58,009 bases of DNA. It comes from Bacteroidia bacterium (GTDB taxonomy: Bacteria > Bacteroidota > Bacteroidia > AKYH767-A > OLB10). Under the pieces are notes generated by a model. That model was not told where the DNA came from and made no database searches. It saw only the letters and a list, made by a program, of their open reading frames with translations. The DNA lies in assembly GCA_017995075.1 (NCBI GenBank), contig JAGOJO010000003.1:25220-83228 (forward strand). The letters are read 5' to 3'. The number at the start of each line of letters is the position of its first letter. The stretch's first letter is position 1. The position numbers and the translations under genes are program-made. This document shows positions 36,377-45,700 of this stretch, one piece after another.

Positions 36377-38557
36377 TTATTTTTTCATCACTTTCATGAC
36401 AGTTTGTTTTCCGTTATCAGATGAGATTCGGAGAAGATACATGCCGGGTGTGTTGATTTCCGGTTGGAGATTCATAATTTGTCGTCCTTGTTGTACTTCC
36501 GACATGGTGCCCCATACTTTCGCTCCGCCAACAGTGAGGATATCTGTGTAAATAATTCCTTCTTCGGGTACATCTACTATCATGCGGATGTCGGTGGTGA
36601 ATGGGTTCGGACTCACTTCAGTGATTTTTAATTCAGAGAGTGTTTGGTTATTGTCGAATGGAATCGTTTTGAATGTTTCGGATTGTCCGTCGAAGTCGAC
36701 TTGTTTTAAACGGTAGTAACTGGTGCCGGGATAAGGCGCATCATCTGTATAAGTATATTTTCGCGGAATAGTGGTAGTGCCGCTTCCTGTTATGCGTCCG
36801 ACAATTTCAAAGTCAGTTCCGTTTTCACTGCGCTCGAGTAAAAAGTAGTCGTTGTTTTTTTCAGATGCTGTTTCCCATTCCGCAACGGCTGATCCGTTTT
36901 CCGGTTTTACGAGGAAATATTTAAGTACAACCGGTAATGGATTGTTGGTGGCAGAGTAGGGGTTGAAGGATAATCCCAGACTCGCAGTTGTTCCTGCTCC
37001 GCCTACTGTTGCGCCATTCGGTGTGAAGTTGGTTACAGAGGGAGAGTTGGATGTTCCGTTGGCTCCTCCGTTTACATTGATGCTGATGGCAGGTAAACTG
37101 GTGATGGCAACATATCCGCCTCCACCTCCGCCGCCTGCTCCTTCTGCTTCATCCCAGGCGAGATTCTGACTTCCTCCGTCACCACCTTTTGCTTCAATGC
37201 TGATACCGCTGGTTGAGCCGGAATAATTGCTGATGATGACTGTTCCACCACCACCGCCTCCGCCTGCTCCGTCATTCGCAGTAGATGAAGTTGGCGCATT
37301 TCCATTCGCATATATCGTTCCTGTTCCTGTTACATTTCCTTTGGCGAGAATAAATACCATTCCTCCTCCATCTGATCCTGGTGTTCCGGTGCTGTTGTTA
37401 GAGTCGCCTGCTCCACCTCCGCCGCCCATGAATACGCGTCCGCCACTGTAGTCAAGCGGTCGTCCTCCTTCTCCACCACCATTCAGGCGATTATCTCCGC
37501 TCCAATCAGTGTGTCCGGGACCTTTCGTTAATTCATCAACGTTATTAGCCGAGTAAGAATATCCACCACGTCCACCACCCGAAGAAGTAGATGTTGCAAA
37601 GCCTGTCGATTCAAGGTTCCAGGCGGTAGTCCAGTTGGAATTGGAGTTAGATGGATTTCCTTTACCGGTCCACGATGCTGCATCTCCACCATTGGCACCA
37701 CCACCTCCGGCGCAGTTATGGGCGTTCCCACCTCCGCCACCGTTAGCCGGTGCTGATTTGCAATATTGTCCGCTGCTTAAAGAGGATGCGGGTCCTGCAA
37801 TACTCTCACCTTTCTCTCCGCCATCTGATGAAGTGGATGAGCGACGTTTGGATGCATTGCCTGGTAAAGCAGAACTCTGCTCTATAGCGCCTCCGCGGAA
37901 TCCTTTTCCGTTCACGTTTATACTACCATTGATGGCGACATTCTCTGCTGTTTCAACGGCGACGATTCCTCCTGTGGTGCCGTCCCAGTCAGGACAAGTG
38001 ATACTGGCACTGGAGTTAATGGTTAATGTTGTATAGCGTGGTACACGTATTACCTGCACTTTTCCATCCTTCGAGTAACTATAACGCAAAGCATCAGATA
38101 CGTTAATACGTCCGGATGATCCGATGGAAGCTACTTTCGCAAATTCATAGCGGCCACAGTTATTGTAACTGCTCACACTACCATAAGTGGAGTTATCGCT
38201 GGTGGAGATGGTGGCTCCCTGCACTTGTATGATCAGTACCAGATCACCGGCAGCGAGGTTGCCTGAAAAACGACTGTTCGCATTCAGTGTATTTGAATTG
38301 CAACGAATTTGTGTTGCACCAGAGCTGACATCGTTGGTCAGATAGGTGTATTCGTTAACGATAGTGTTGGATGAAGTGATAGTTTTTGATCCGTCTTTTC
38401 CCGGACTCGCCATCGCTTCTTCTGCTGTGCCGAAATTGTTGATCATAAAAAGTCCTGCGCCGGCAATAGCTGCAAAACTTAAAGCAAAGACGACCTTCTT
38501 CATCGTCTGACTCTGTCGTTGTACCTGGCGGAGCTTCCTGCGTTGTATTTTGGACAT
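36377..38557 (-). CDS. T9SS-sorted Gly-rich surface protein (tandem paralog B)
   Basis: 726 residues, colinear with paralog A across its full length. The leader MSKIQRRKLRQVQRQSQTMKK precedes a hydrophobic segment (about 22-40). Then the same PGKDGSKTIT-SSNTIVNEYT block follows, with a beta-rich region, Gly-run core (GGGGGNAHNCAGGGGANGG, MGGGGGAGDSNNSTGTPG, GGGGGGGTVIIS), Fn3-like module (SYYRLKQVDFDGQSETFKTIPFDNNQ) and a T9SS sorting domain at about 641-726 (EVSPNPFTTDI ... PGMYLLRI, ending KVMKK). The last 150 residues are nearly identical to paralog A while the Gly-rich core has diverged, indicating tandem duplication followed by change in the exposed part. It carries two Cys in the core (NAHNCAGG and SGQYCKSAP) that are Gly/Asn-type positions in A. 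Confidence 0.88.
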   Translation of the reverse strand: MSKIQRRKLRQVQRQSQTMKKVVFALSFAAIAGAGLFMINNFGTAEEAMASPGKDGSKTITSSNTIVNEYTYLTNDVSSGATQIRCNSNTLNANSRFSGNLAAGDLVLIIQVQGATISTSDNSTYGSVSSYNNCGRYEFAKVASIGSSGRINVSDALRYSYSKDGKVQVIRVPRYTTLTINSSASITCPDWDGTTGGIVAVETAENVAINGSINVNGKGFRGGAIEQSSALPGNASKRRSSTSSDGGEKGESIAGPASSLSSGQYCKSAPANGGGGGNAHNCAGGGGANGGDAASWTGKGNPSNSNSNWTTAWNLESTGFATSTSSGGGRGGYSYSANNVDELTKGPGHTDWSGDNRLNGGGEGGRPLDYSGGRVFMGGGGGAGDSNNSTGTPGSDGGGMVFILAKGNVTGTGTIYANGNAPTSSTANDGAGGGGGGGTVIISNYSGSTSGISIEAKGGDGGSQNLAWDEAEGAGGGGGGGYVAITSLPAISINVNGGANGTSNSPSVTNFTPNGATVGGAGTTASLGLSFNPYSATNNPLPVVLKYFLVKPENGSAVAEWETASEKNNDYFLLERSENGTDFEIVGRITGSGTTTIPRKYTYTDDAPYPGTSYYRLKQVDFDGQSETFKTIPFDNNQTLSELKITEVSPNPFTTDIRMIVDVPEEGIIYTDILTVGGAKVWGTMSEVQQGRQIMNLQPEINTPGMYLLRISSDNGKQTVMKVMKK

Positions 38558-38745
38558 GGGGGTATGGGATATTATTACACTTTAGGAGGTTTTTACGGAC
38601 GATTAAAAAGAGTGTTGCCTGCTTATTGGGGAAATTGGACGGAATTCTTACATTTTCGAGCGATTTTGCTCAAAGCTGATTACCATAGCATGAAATTTTT
38701 TTCAAGTGTATGATATAGGAGTGAGCACACTTTATTTCCATGCTC

Positions 38746-38778
38746 TTGTACCTTTTCGCCAATTATTACGTATCTTTG
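38746..38778 (+). promoter_or_regulatory. Promoter of the DEAD-box helicase gene
   Basis: Perfect -7 box TATCTTTG (38771-38778) with a TTG at 38746-38748 (22-bp spacing). It lies 142 bp upstream of the helicase ATG, so the transcript has an unusually long leader. The stretch 38558-38745, upstream of paralog B on the other strand, shows no clear promoter. Confidence 0.5.
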
Positions 38779-38784
38779 TCCTAT

Positions 38785-38920
38785 CAAAGCGTGATTTCTA
38801 TCGGTGGTTACTTCATCACACGCAAACCCTCAAACGGTTTTAATAGAAATTACATGGCGGTTTCCGTAACGCCTTCAGCACTTGTTGTGCCTGATGTTAA
38901 ACGATTACGGCTCATTTATT
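38785..38920 (+). promoter_or_regulatory. Structured 5' leader of the helicase gene
   Basis: Several complementary pairs occur within 125 nt. GCGTGAT (38789-38795) can pair with ATCACACGC (38815-38823) with a bulge. ATTTCTAT (38794-38801) can pair with ATAGAAAT (38843-38850), which conflicts with the first. CCGTAA (38864-38869) pairs with TTACGG (38905-38910) and encloses the hairpin CAGCAC-TTGTT-GTGCCTG. The last stem ends about 10 nt before the start codon. No Rfam family is recognised; a temperature- or translation-sensitive leader is an inference. Confidence 0.4.
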
Positions 38921-38931
38921 ATGACATTTAG
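38854..38931 (+). CDS. Possible 25-codon leader peptide overlapping the helicase start
   Basis: ATG at 38854 opens a 25-codon frame (MAVSVTPSALVVPDVKRLRL then IYYDI) ending with TAG at 38929-38931, 11 nt inside the helicase coding sequence in another frame. It sits wholly inside the structured leader. If translated, ribosomes passing through would disrupt the CCGTAA/TTACGG stem and could reinitiate on the helicase ATG. Only position and length support it; it may be chance. Confidence 0.25.
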   Translation: MAVSVTPSALVVPDVKRLRLIYYDI

Positions 38932-40159
38932 TGATTTGCAGTTGCTGCCTGAAATTCAGGAGGCATTGCGCGAAAAAGGGTATGTACAACCTACACCTGT
39001 ACAGGAACAAACGATTCCCGCTGTGATGCAGGGTCGTGATGTATTATCATTGGCACAAACGGGCACTGGAAAAACAGCTGCGTTTGCTCTGCCGATTTTG
39101 CATGTGCTGGCTACTACGCCGCAAGTAAAAGGTTGCCGTGTATTGGTATTGGCACCTACCCGTGAACTGGCTATTCAGATTCACGATAATTTCAGTGCAT
39201 ACGGAAAAAAGCTTCCATATAAAATGGCGTTGCTGTATGGCGGTGTCGGACAACAAGCACAGGAGCAGGCGTTGAAGCGTCATCCATCTATCATCATCGC
39301 TACACCGGGCCGTTTGCTCGATTTATACAGTCAGGGCCATCTGCGCCTCGATTATATCGATATGCTGGTGCTGGATGAATGTGATCGTATGCTCGATATG
39401 GGATTCTCCCGCGATCTGAATAAGATTCTTGGATTGTTGCCGGAAGATCGTCAGACATTACTGTTCAGTGCTACAATGCCACAGGATATCGCCTCTATAG
39501 CTGAGAAGCATATGCACAATCCCGTGCGTGTGCAGATTGTAACGGATGAATCCAATCTCCCGAAAATCCGTCAGCGCATGTATTATGTGAACCGCGATAA
39601 ACGTCAGGGATTATTACTGGATGTTTTGGAACAGGAACCTGCAGCACAGGCATTAATCTTTACGCGTACTAAACGTGGTGCAGATCGTTTGTCGAAGGTG
39701 TTGACGAAAGAAGGACATCCGGCGCAGGCAATCCACGGTGATAAATCACAGAGTCAGCGCGAGAAGGCTTTACAGGCATTCAAAGGCGGACGATTGAAAA
39801 TTCTGGTGGCCACCGATCTTGCTTCGCGCGGTATCGATGTAAAGGAACTGGACCTGGTGATCAATTATGAAATGCCGGATGAAGCTGAAACGTATGTACA
39901 CCGTATTGGTCGTACTGGACGTGCAGGACGCGAAGGTGTTTCTGTCAGCTTCCGTGGATTCGATGATGGCGATGTAGAGAAAGAACTGATTCGTAAGTAT
40001 GGTCCTGAGCTGGAGATCATTCGTAAACACTCCTTCCTTCCCGATGGTGTGCTGATTGCTCCGGATCCTGCGCATGCACCAAAGAACAGAGCTTCCTACG
40101 GCAAAGGTCGTCCAACACAGAAAGCAGCAGCTCCCGCACGTAAACCGGGACGACGTTAA
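38921..40159 (+). CDS. rhlE: DEAD-box RNA helicase (RhlE-like) with DECD motif
   Basis: 412-residue ATP-dependent RNA helicase. Visible motifs in order: Q motif (F of MTFSDLQLLPEI, then YVQPTPVQEQTIP), motif I AQTGTGKT, Ia PTRELA, TPGR, motif II, SAT, the second-domain LIFTRTKRGADRL, ATDLASRGIDV and the VI motif YVHRIGRTGRAGR. Motif II reads DECD (about 152-155) instead of DEAD; the catalytic D-E pair and final D remain. A basic, Lys/Arg/Ala-rich tail (about 375-412) is usual for RNA binding in this group. Roles of RhlE-like helicases are ribosome assembly and RNA turnover, often at low temperature. The ATG at 38921 is preferred over an in-frame TTG at 38882 because the Q motif begins at once. 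Gene symbol is by similarity only. Confidence 0.88.
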   Translation: MTFSDLQLLPEIQEALREKGYVQPTPVQEQTIPAVMQGRDVLSLAQTGTGKTAAFALPILHVLATTPQVKGCRVLVLAPTRELAIQIHDNFSAYGKKLPYKMALLYGGVGQQAQEQALKRHPSIIIATPGRLLDLYSQGHLRLDYIDMLVLDECDRMLDMGFSRDLNKILGLLPEDRQTLLFSATMPQDIASIAEKHMHNPVRVQIVTDESNLPKIRQRMYYVNRDKRQGLLLDVLEQEPAAQALIFTRTKRGADRLSKVLTKEGHPAQAIHGDKSQSQREKALQAFKGGRLKILVATDLASRGIDVKELDLVINYEMPDEAETYVHRIGRTGRAGREGVSVSFRGFDDGDVEKELIRKYGPELEIIRKHSFLPDGVLIAPDPAHAPKNRASYGKGRPTQKAAAPARKPGRR

Positions 40160-40166
40160 TATTATT

Positions 40167-40958
40167 TTACTTCGGGAGTAAATTCCGGAGAGCGGTATAT
40201 TCTTCTACATTCCGCTTTCCCTTTTTACTCCCGAGTTTTTTCCACTCTTCCATAATTTTTTCTACCCGCCGCTCAGGATTGGGATGTGTGCTGAGAAAAA
40301 CCAGCGGACCCAGACTCTCGCCCTGCTGTTCCATCTTTTCAAAAAAACGGGCTACACCACGCGGATCATATTCGGTATCGTACAGGTAACGCACACTTTG
40401 CAGATCAGCTTCTGTTTCATCGCCACGACTGAAGGTTAATCCCGCCAGACTCCCTGCAATATCTCCCACATTCGAGTCGTCGCCAAAGATCAGCCGAAGC
40501 GCCAGCTGCAAACCATAACTCTTCGTTATCTGCTCAGTGCTATGACGCAAATCGGCATGCGCAATTTCATGACCTAACACACCGGCCAGCTGATCCTCGC
40601 TCTCCAGATAGTGGATCAATCCCGTATACACGTAAATATAACCGCCCGGCGTACAGAACGCATTCAGCACAGTATCCTGATGCAGAATCCGCACCTCCCA
40701 GCTGAAATCATCCCTGTGCAGCAGCTCATCGCTCTCCAGAATCTTCGCCACAATGCCCCGAACCCTTTTATAGAGTTCCGGATAACGGGATTCCTCCAGA
40801 ACCGGGTACTGAACCGGATCCGCCTCCATTTCTTCATTGAAACGGGCACCCAGACCAGCATCCTCCTCGATACTGAATACATTCCAATCGCCGTCCCTGC
40901 TGGTACACGACGAAAGCAATAACATTCCAAACAACATGATTAACAGCGAATGGCGCAT
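40167..40958 (-). CDS. M48-family metalloprotease lipoprotein (BepA/YfgC or Oma1-like)
   Basis: 263-residue exported zinc metalloprotease. It has a lipoprotein signal peptide (MRHSLLIMLFGMLLLSSC, Cys 18). The M48 zinc motif HEIAH lies near 128-132 in GVLGHEIAHADLRHS; the third ligand region is ETEAD (about 180) and a downstream THPNPERRVE motif is typical. Substrates are likely misfolded envelope proteins by analogy with M48 quality-control proteases. An upstream in-frame start (41018) would place 20 odd residues before the lipobox and overlap the divergent promoter; 40958 is preferred. Convergent with the helicase gene (7-bp gap). Confidence 0.9.
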   Translation of the reverse strand: MRHSLLIMLFGMLLLSSCTSRDGDWNVFSIEEDAGLGARFNEEMEADPVQYPVLEESRYPELYKRVRGIVAKILESDELLHRDDFSWEVRILHQDTVLNAFCTPGGYIYVYTGLIHYLESEDQLAGVLGHEIAHADLRHSTEQITKSYGLQLALRLIFGDDSNVGDIAGSLAGLTFSRGDETEADLQSVRYLYDTEYDPRGVARFFEKMEQQGESLGPLVFLSTHPNPERRVEKIMEEWKKLGSKKGKRNVEEYTALRNLLPK

Positions 40959-41000
40959 AACTTGATGGTGAAACGGAAACACAGTTGTGATTTGTACGTA

Positions 41001-41023
41001 TATATTTGCCTCAACCAAAATTA
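41001..41023. promoter_or_regulatory. Overlapping back-to-back promoters
   Basis: Plus-strand -7 box TATATTTG (41001-41008) for the isomerase gene and minus-strand TAATTTTG (read 41023-41016) for the protease gene. The implied start sites cross the other promoter's box, so simultaneous binding of two polymerases seems impossible. Neither has a clear -33. Confidence 0.4.
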
Positions 41024-41038
41024 AACATCCTTCGTGAT

Positions 41039-42028
41039 ATGTTAATGAAAGATTTAGTAGCCGCCATTACGCAGCATGTGCGCGAGGCCATGGAAATCGG
41101 CAGCAAGGCTCAACTCAGTAAGTCCGCACACCCTATTCGTAACGTTTTGGTCACCGGCTTAGGTGGATCAGGAATCGGTGGTACCATCGTGGCACAGGTA
41201 ACAGATAAGGCCATGAACGTACCGCTGCTGGTGAACAAGGATTATTTCCTGCCATCGTTCGTAGATCAGCATACACTGGTGATTGTATCTTCTTACTCCG
41301 GCAACACCGAAGAAACCTTACAGGCACTGGATGCAGCACTCGCGAAAGGCGCTAAAATTACCTGCGTAACAAGTGGAGGTAAAATCGGAGCCATCGCCAA
41401 AGAAAAAGGCCTCGACCTCGTGACTATTCCCGGTGGAATGCCACCCCGCGCCTGCTTTGGATATTCCTTTACACAGATTCCTTACATCCTCCAATACCAC
41501 GGACTCATCAACGATAGCTTCCGCCAGGACCTCAGCGATTGCGTAGCCTTACTCGACCGTGAAGAAGAAGCGGTGAAGAAAGAAGCCTATGCCATTGCCC
41601 AGGCGCTGGTAGGTAAACTGCCTATTATTTATTGCGAAGCCCGTTACGAAGGAGTTGCAGTACGCTTCCGCCAGCAGATCAATGAAAACAGCAAGATGTT
41701 ATGCTGGCACCATGTACTGCCAGAGATGAATCACAATGAACTCGTAGGCTGGACAGAACCACATCCCGAAGCAGTAGTACTCATGTTCCGTTGCGAAGAT
41801 GATTATTACCGCACGCAGAAACGTATGGAGATTTCCCGCGATGTAGTGAAGAAACATGGAGCCGGTTATATTGAGATGGCTGCAAAAGGAACCAGTCAGT
41901 TACAACGCTCTATGTATCTTCTCCACCTGGGCGACTGGGTGAGCTGGTATATTGCCGAGATAAAAGATATTGACGCCACCGAAGTACGTGTTATTGATTT
42001 CCTCAAAAACGAATTAGCCGGTGTATAA
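41039..42028 (+). CDS. Bifunctional phosphoglucose/phosphomannose isomerase
   Basis: 329-residue cytoplasmic sugar isomerase of the PGI/PMI family. It interconverts glucose-6-phosphate or mannose-6-phosphate with fructose-6-phosphate, feeding glycolysis and GDP-mannose supply. The SIS fold is shown by GLGGSGIGGTIVAQV (about 38-52) and the phosphosugar-binding SSYSGNTEETLQAL (about 95). The C-terminal PGI/PMI signature includes PPRACFGYSF (about 138), NENSKMLCWHHVLPEMNHNELVGW (about 215-240) and the final DWVSWYIAEIKDIDATEVRVIDFLK. Start ATG 41039 lies just after the -7 box; an in-frame TTG at 41006 is inside it. The next gene overlaps by 8 bp, so they are cotranscribed. Confidence 0.9.
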   Translation: MLMKDLVAAITQHVREAMEIGSKAQLSKSAHPIRNVLVTGLGGSGIGGTIVAQVTDKAMNVPLLVNKDYFLPSFVDQHTLVIVSSYSGNTEETLQALDAALAKGAKITCVTSGGKIGAIAKEKGLDLVTIPGGMPPRACFGYSFTQIPYILQYHGLINDSFRQDLSDCVALLDREEEAVKKEAYAIAQALVGKLPIIYCEARYEGVAVRFRQQINENSKMLCWHHVLPEMNHNELVGWTEPHPEAVVLMFRCEDDYYRTQKRMEISRDVVKKHGAGYIEMAAKGTSQLQRSMYLLHLGDWVSWYIAEIKDIDATEVRVIDFLKNELAGV

Positions 42029-42434
42029 AAGTACAGTTACTATGTTCATGATCGTTGCCGGATTCTTAGCGGGATCCTGCAACGGTCCAATGGACAATAA
42101 ATCCGACGCCGAATGTGCCGACTCCCTTCAGGCCCGTGAACTTGAACTGCGCCAACAGGACTCTCTTTCCGCACCGGAGATGACGGCCACCGGAGAAATA
42201 AGCGTCGCCATTTTTGCAAACGAAACCGGCGATGGATTCGGCTACGACCTGCTCAGCGACGGGAAAACACTCATCCATCAACCGCATATTCCCGCCATCA
42301 ATGGCATGAAAGGATTTGCCACCCGCGAAGATGCAGAGAAAGTAGCCAACCTGATGCTGTACAAAGTAAAAAACGGCATCATGCCACCAACAGTATCCAT
42401 CGAAGAAATGGATAGTTTGAAGATAGTGCGGTAA
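42021..42434 (+). CDS. DUF4907-type lipoprotein
   Basis: 137 residues from a GTG start, or 130 from an ATG at 42042. It has a lipoprotein-type signal (MFMIVAGFLAGSC). The C-terminal half (about 58-137) fits the DUF4907 pattern: GFGYDLLSDGKTLIHQPHIPAINGMKGFATREDAEKVANLMLYKVKNG followed by PPTVSIEEMDSL. The domain's function is unknown. The GTG start overlaps the isomerase stop by 8 bp, giving translational coupling; with the ATG start the gap is 13 bp. Anchoring in the outer or inner membrane facing the periplasm is expected. Confidence 0.8.
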   Translation: MYKSTVTMFMIVAGFLAGSCNGPMDNKSDAECADSLQARELELRQQDSLSAPEMTATGEISVAIFANETGDGFGYDLLSDGKTLIHQPHIPAINGMKGFATREDAEKVANLMLYKVKNGIMPPTVSIEEMDSLKIVR

Positions 42435-42746
42435 GCCGTTTTTTTAACCCTGGGTTTCCGATTTTTTTGACCAAAGATTGTAGCAAATCAGACATTTTTC
42501 ATGTCATTGCTGAATGTTATTTTAATATTAAGTGCAATGATTTTTTTACAATAATTACTCATAATTGAAATTTTTTTCTACTTTTAGTGTATTAAACCCT
42601 TTTAAATCAATCCAAATGGGGCTGTTTTGCATATCAGTTTTGAAAAATTCCTGCTCCAGGCAGGATATTGATATTGCTATTTCTTATCTGGCATTAATTG
42701 CAATCAATAAATCAATATTCAGTCAACTAAAAATCGCTTTACTGCT
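42435..42746. other. AT-rich intergenic region upstream of the giant gene
   Basis: 312 bp, very AT-rich. Weak candidate -7 box TACTTTTA (42579-42586); a 61-codon frame (42565-42750) overlaps the next start and shows no features. No terminator with a convincing stem follows the DUF4907 gene. Confidence 0.4.
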
Positions 42747-45700
42747 ATGAAGAAACTAATTCAAACATTGTTAATTTTATTGTTATCATTGATATTCCCG
42801 AAAGGGAGTCAGGCTCAGACAACAATTCCTGTTAATGTGCAGTTTGATACAATTACCGTTTGTAAGGAAAATTTGTTCACTGCCACATTTGCTGGTTCGG
42901 GTTCTATGCAGATTGCAATAAATTATGGTATTGATTTCAATGGGAATCCGTTTAATTCTTGTGTTGGCAACTCCGCAAACGTTCATCCGCAGGTCTTATT
43001 AATGATAGATTCCTCCACTGTTCCATTTACAGGAGAAAGTCTGGATACAGTGAATGGCATTTGGTCGGCAACATTTCAGTTTTCAAATCCCGATACCTGC
43101 GTTTTGACCTACAAACTCTTTGTTGATTGTAGTGTAATCCCCAATACTTCTTCTACTTCATCAACGATTAACCTTGTTCAATCATGGACCGATACCGCCG
43201 GTGATACTTTCCTTTTAAACAGTAATAGTTTTTTAAGTCTGCCTATTTTCAAGCCGTTTCTGATTCAACTTAATTCAATTACTTCATTTAAGGCCGGGTA
43301 TTTAGATACTATTCCATTACAATTCTACTACAAAAACACGGGCTTTAGCGCTGTCGATTTATTATTTAACTTTTTACCGGACACCAATGAATATTGTCAT
43401 CAACTTCCACAAACAGGTTTGTTTTATCAGAATGGTTTGAATGACCCTCTGGTACCATTCAATATATTAACTGACGTTCCCATTCAATTGGATAGATTTG
43501 ACACTTTAATAATTACTCAGTTTGTTGTAGATACATCTTGTGTGCGCTGTGATAATTTATCATGTAATTGTAGCCGCAGTGCGGAATTAACCTGGAAATG
43601 TAACAACACTTTATCAGCATCAGGGGTATTTTGCGATTCTTGTGTCTCAGTTTTGGTTGCTGATTATACAATCACTTCTGCAGAACCAACAACCTTGATT
43701 TCGTATCGTAAATTACCGGTAGGTGTAAATTATTATGATAACACATGCATGAATGACACCGCTGGTGTGCAATGGGAGTATGTGGTAAAGAATGTAAGTG
43801 GTGAATCTCTTGACAGCGTAATTATTGACCTGACTTATTTTGAAAATGAACAATACAATTATTTAACCTTAATTCCGGCATCAAGTATTTCATATACTAT
43901 TTCTTGTGTCCAGTGTACAGTTGATACAATCAGTGAGTTGAGAGATACCGTTTTATGTCAGACGATAATTCCAAACACAGTTAAAATGTATCGCTATATC
44001 GTAAGGCGTTTTATGGAAAACGATTCTATGGTGGTTAGTTTTAGAACATTTAACTGTGCCGAAGATGATACAGCACGCTTGCTCAATGTAGAAAAGTATT
44101 TTAATCATTGGGGAATAAAAGCTTCTGGCCGGTCAATTTGTGGGGACGTTTCCGGCGATAAGTTCCCTAAAAAAATAAGTATCTATGCCTCAAATTCCGG
44201 AAGTGACCTCCATCAACAAATAGTTCATTTGCCCAATGTAACGGATTTGAATATTCCTGCCGGACTAACCTTTGGCGATTCATCACTTTTTGATATCGAT
44301 TGCAAAGGCATTACAGCAAATAACAACCTGTTGGACCTGCAACTCTTTGGATTTAATCCTCAACAGCCAACAGCTTTTAATGGTTGGATTCGCGCTGCCA
44401 TTCATTGTGAACAAGGGTTAAGGGTGTCTCAGCCGGAAAAAGATGTCTATTTTTTAATTTTTATCAATGGCCAACTCGATACAATTTCGTCGCAATATTA
44501 CCATAGTACAATTCCCAATGATCAATGTATAGCAGGCGATTATTTCTTTTATTTTGACTTAAGTTCACCCGGAATATTTCAGGCGATTGGTTCGGGGAAA
44601 TTTATGTTTGAACTACAAGGTTGTTGTAGTGGTAGTAATCCTCCTGCAACAGATTACAATGTAATGTTTCATATTCTACCGAATGGACTCGATACCTGTC
44701 TCGTTCTTGATATTTCTGATACTCTCCATCTGAGTCCACCGGGATGTACTGGCAACAACTGTGATGGATGGATTCCTCTTTCCAGCACAGGAAGCCGCAT
44801 ATTTACGCATTGTCCGGGTTGTAAAGCACCCGGTATTATCGTAGACAATTATAAAGTGCGTCGAAAAACGTTGGGTTATCAGGATTCAAACAACGATGCC
44901 ATTGCCGATAGTGGTTTTGTTCCAATTGTAAAGGGCAGTAATTGGTATAATCAATTTGAATCTGTGTTGGCATTGAATCAATCCTCCAATGGTGAGATCA
45001 TTGAGGATAAACTTTGGGCCCACTTTCAGGAGGGGGATCCTTCTAGTGGTGGATATTCATATTTACAAATGATTAATTTACCTACCAATATTCGATTATC
45101 GTACCTTCAACTATTACGGACATTTGAGGCGAGTCTGGATACCATGAAATTGGACCTTCAGGAAATTACACTTTATATTGACACAGCTGCGACAGGAGGG
45201 CAATGTTTAAACTGTAGCGATTTTCAGGTGCCCAATACCTACAATACAATGCTGGCGATACATGTTTCAGGATCTTCACTTGCAAATTATGTCCAGGCAG
45301 ATACATTAAAGAATCGTTGGCTATTTACGTTTAATGAATCGGAAATAGCGGATAGCACTTTGACTGACTCAATTATCTATTCAAACAACACTCTTCCTTT
45401 TACTGGCTTTTATGAGGGTCAACGTTACCGAATGGAGGTAAGGTATAGCGTTTGTGGAAATTTTATTCCGGATAATGTATTAACAATAACTCAAGATGAG
45501 GTAATTAAACGATCAGAAATAGTAAATAAAATGTGGCTTTGTGGAAGAAAAGTGCCATTGAATATTGTAGTAGATACATTGCCAGATATGATTAACACGG
45601 TGGCCGCATTACAATCAAAAGGAATTACCCTTAATCCGAGTAGTGTACCGCCTTTTTCATTAATGGATACTAGTTACACTAATAATCATTTATTTTATTG

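Noticed and set aside
42565-42750. 61-codon frame upstream of the giant gene
   Set aside because: AT-rich, no signal or domain, overlaps the real start and a weak promoter box.
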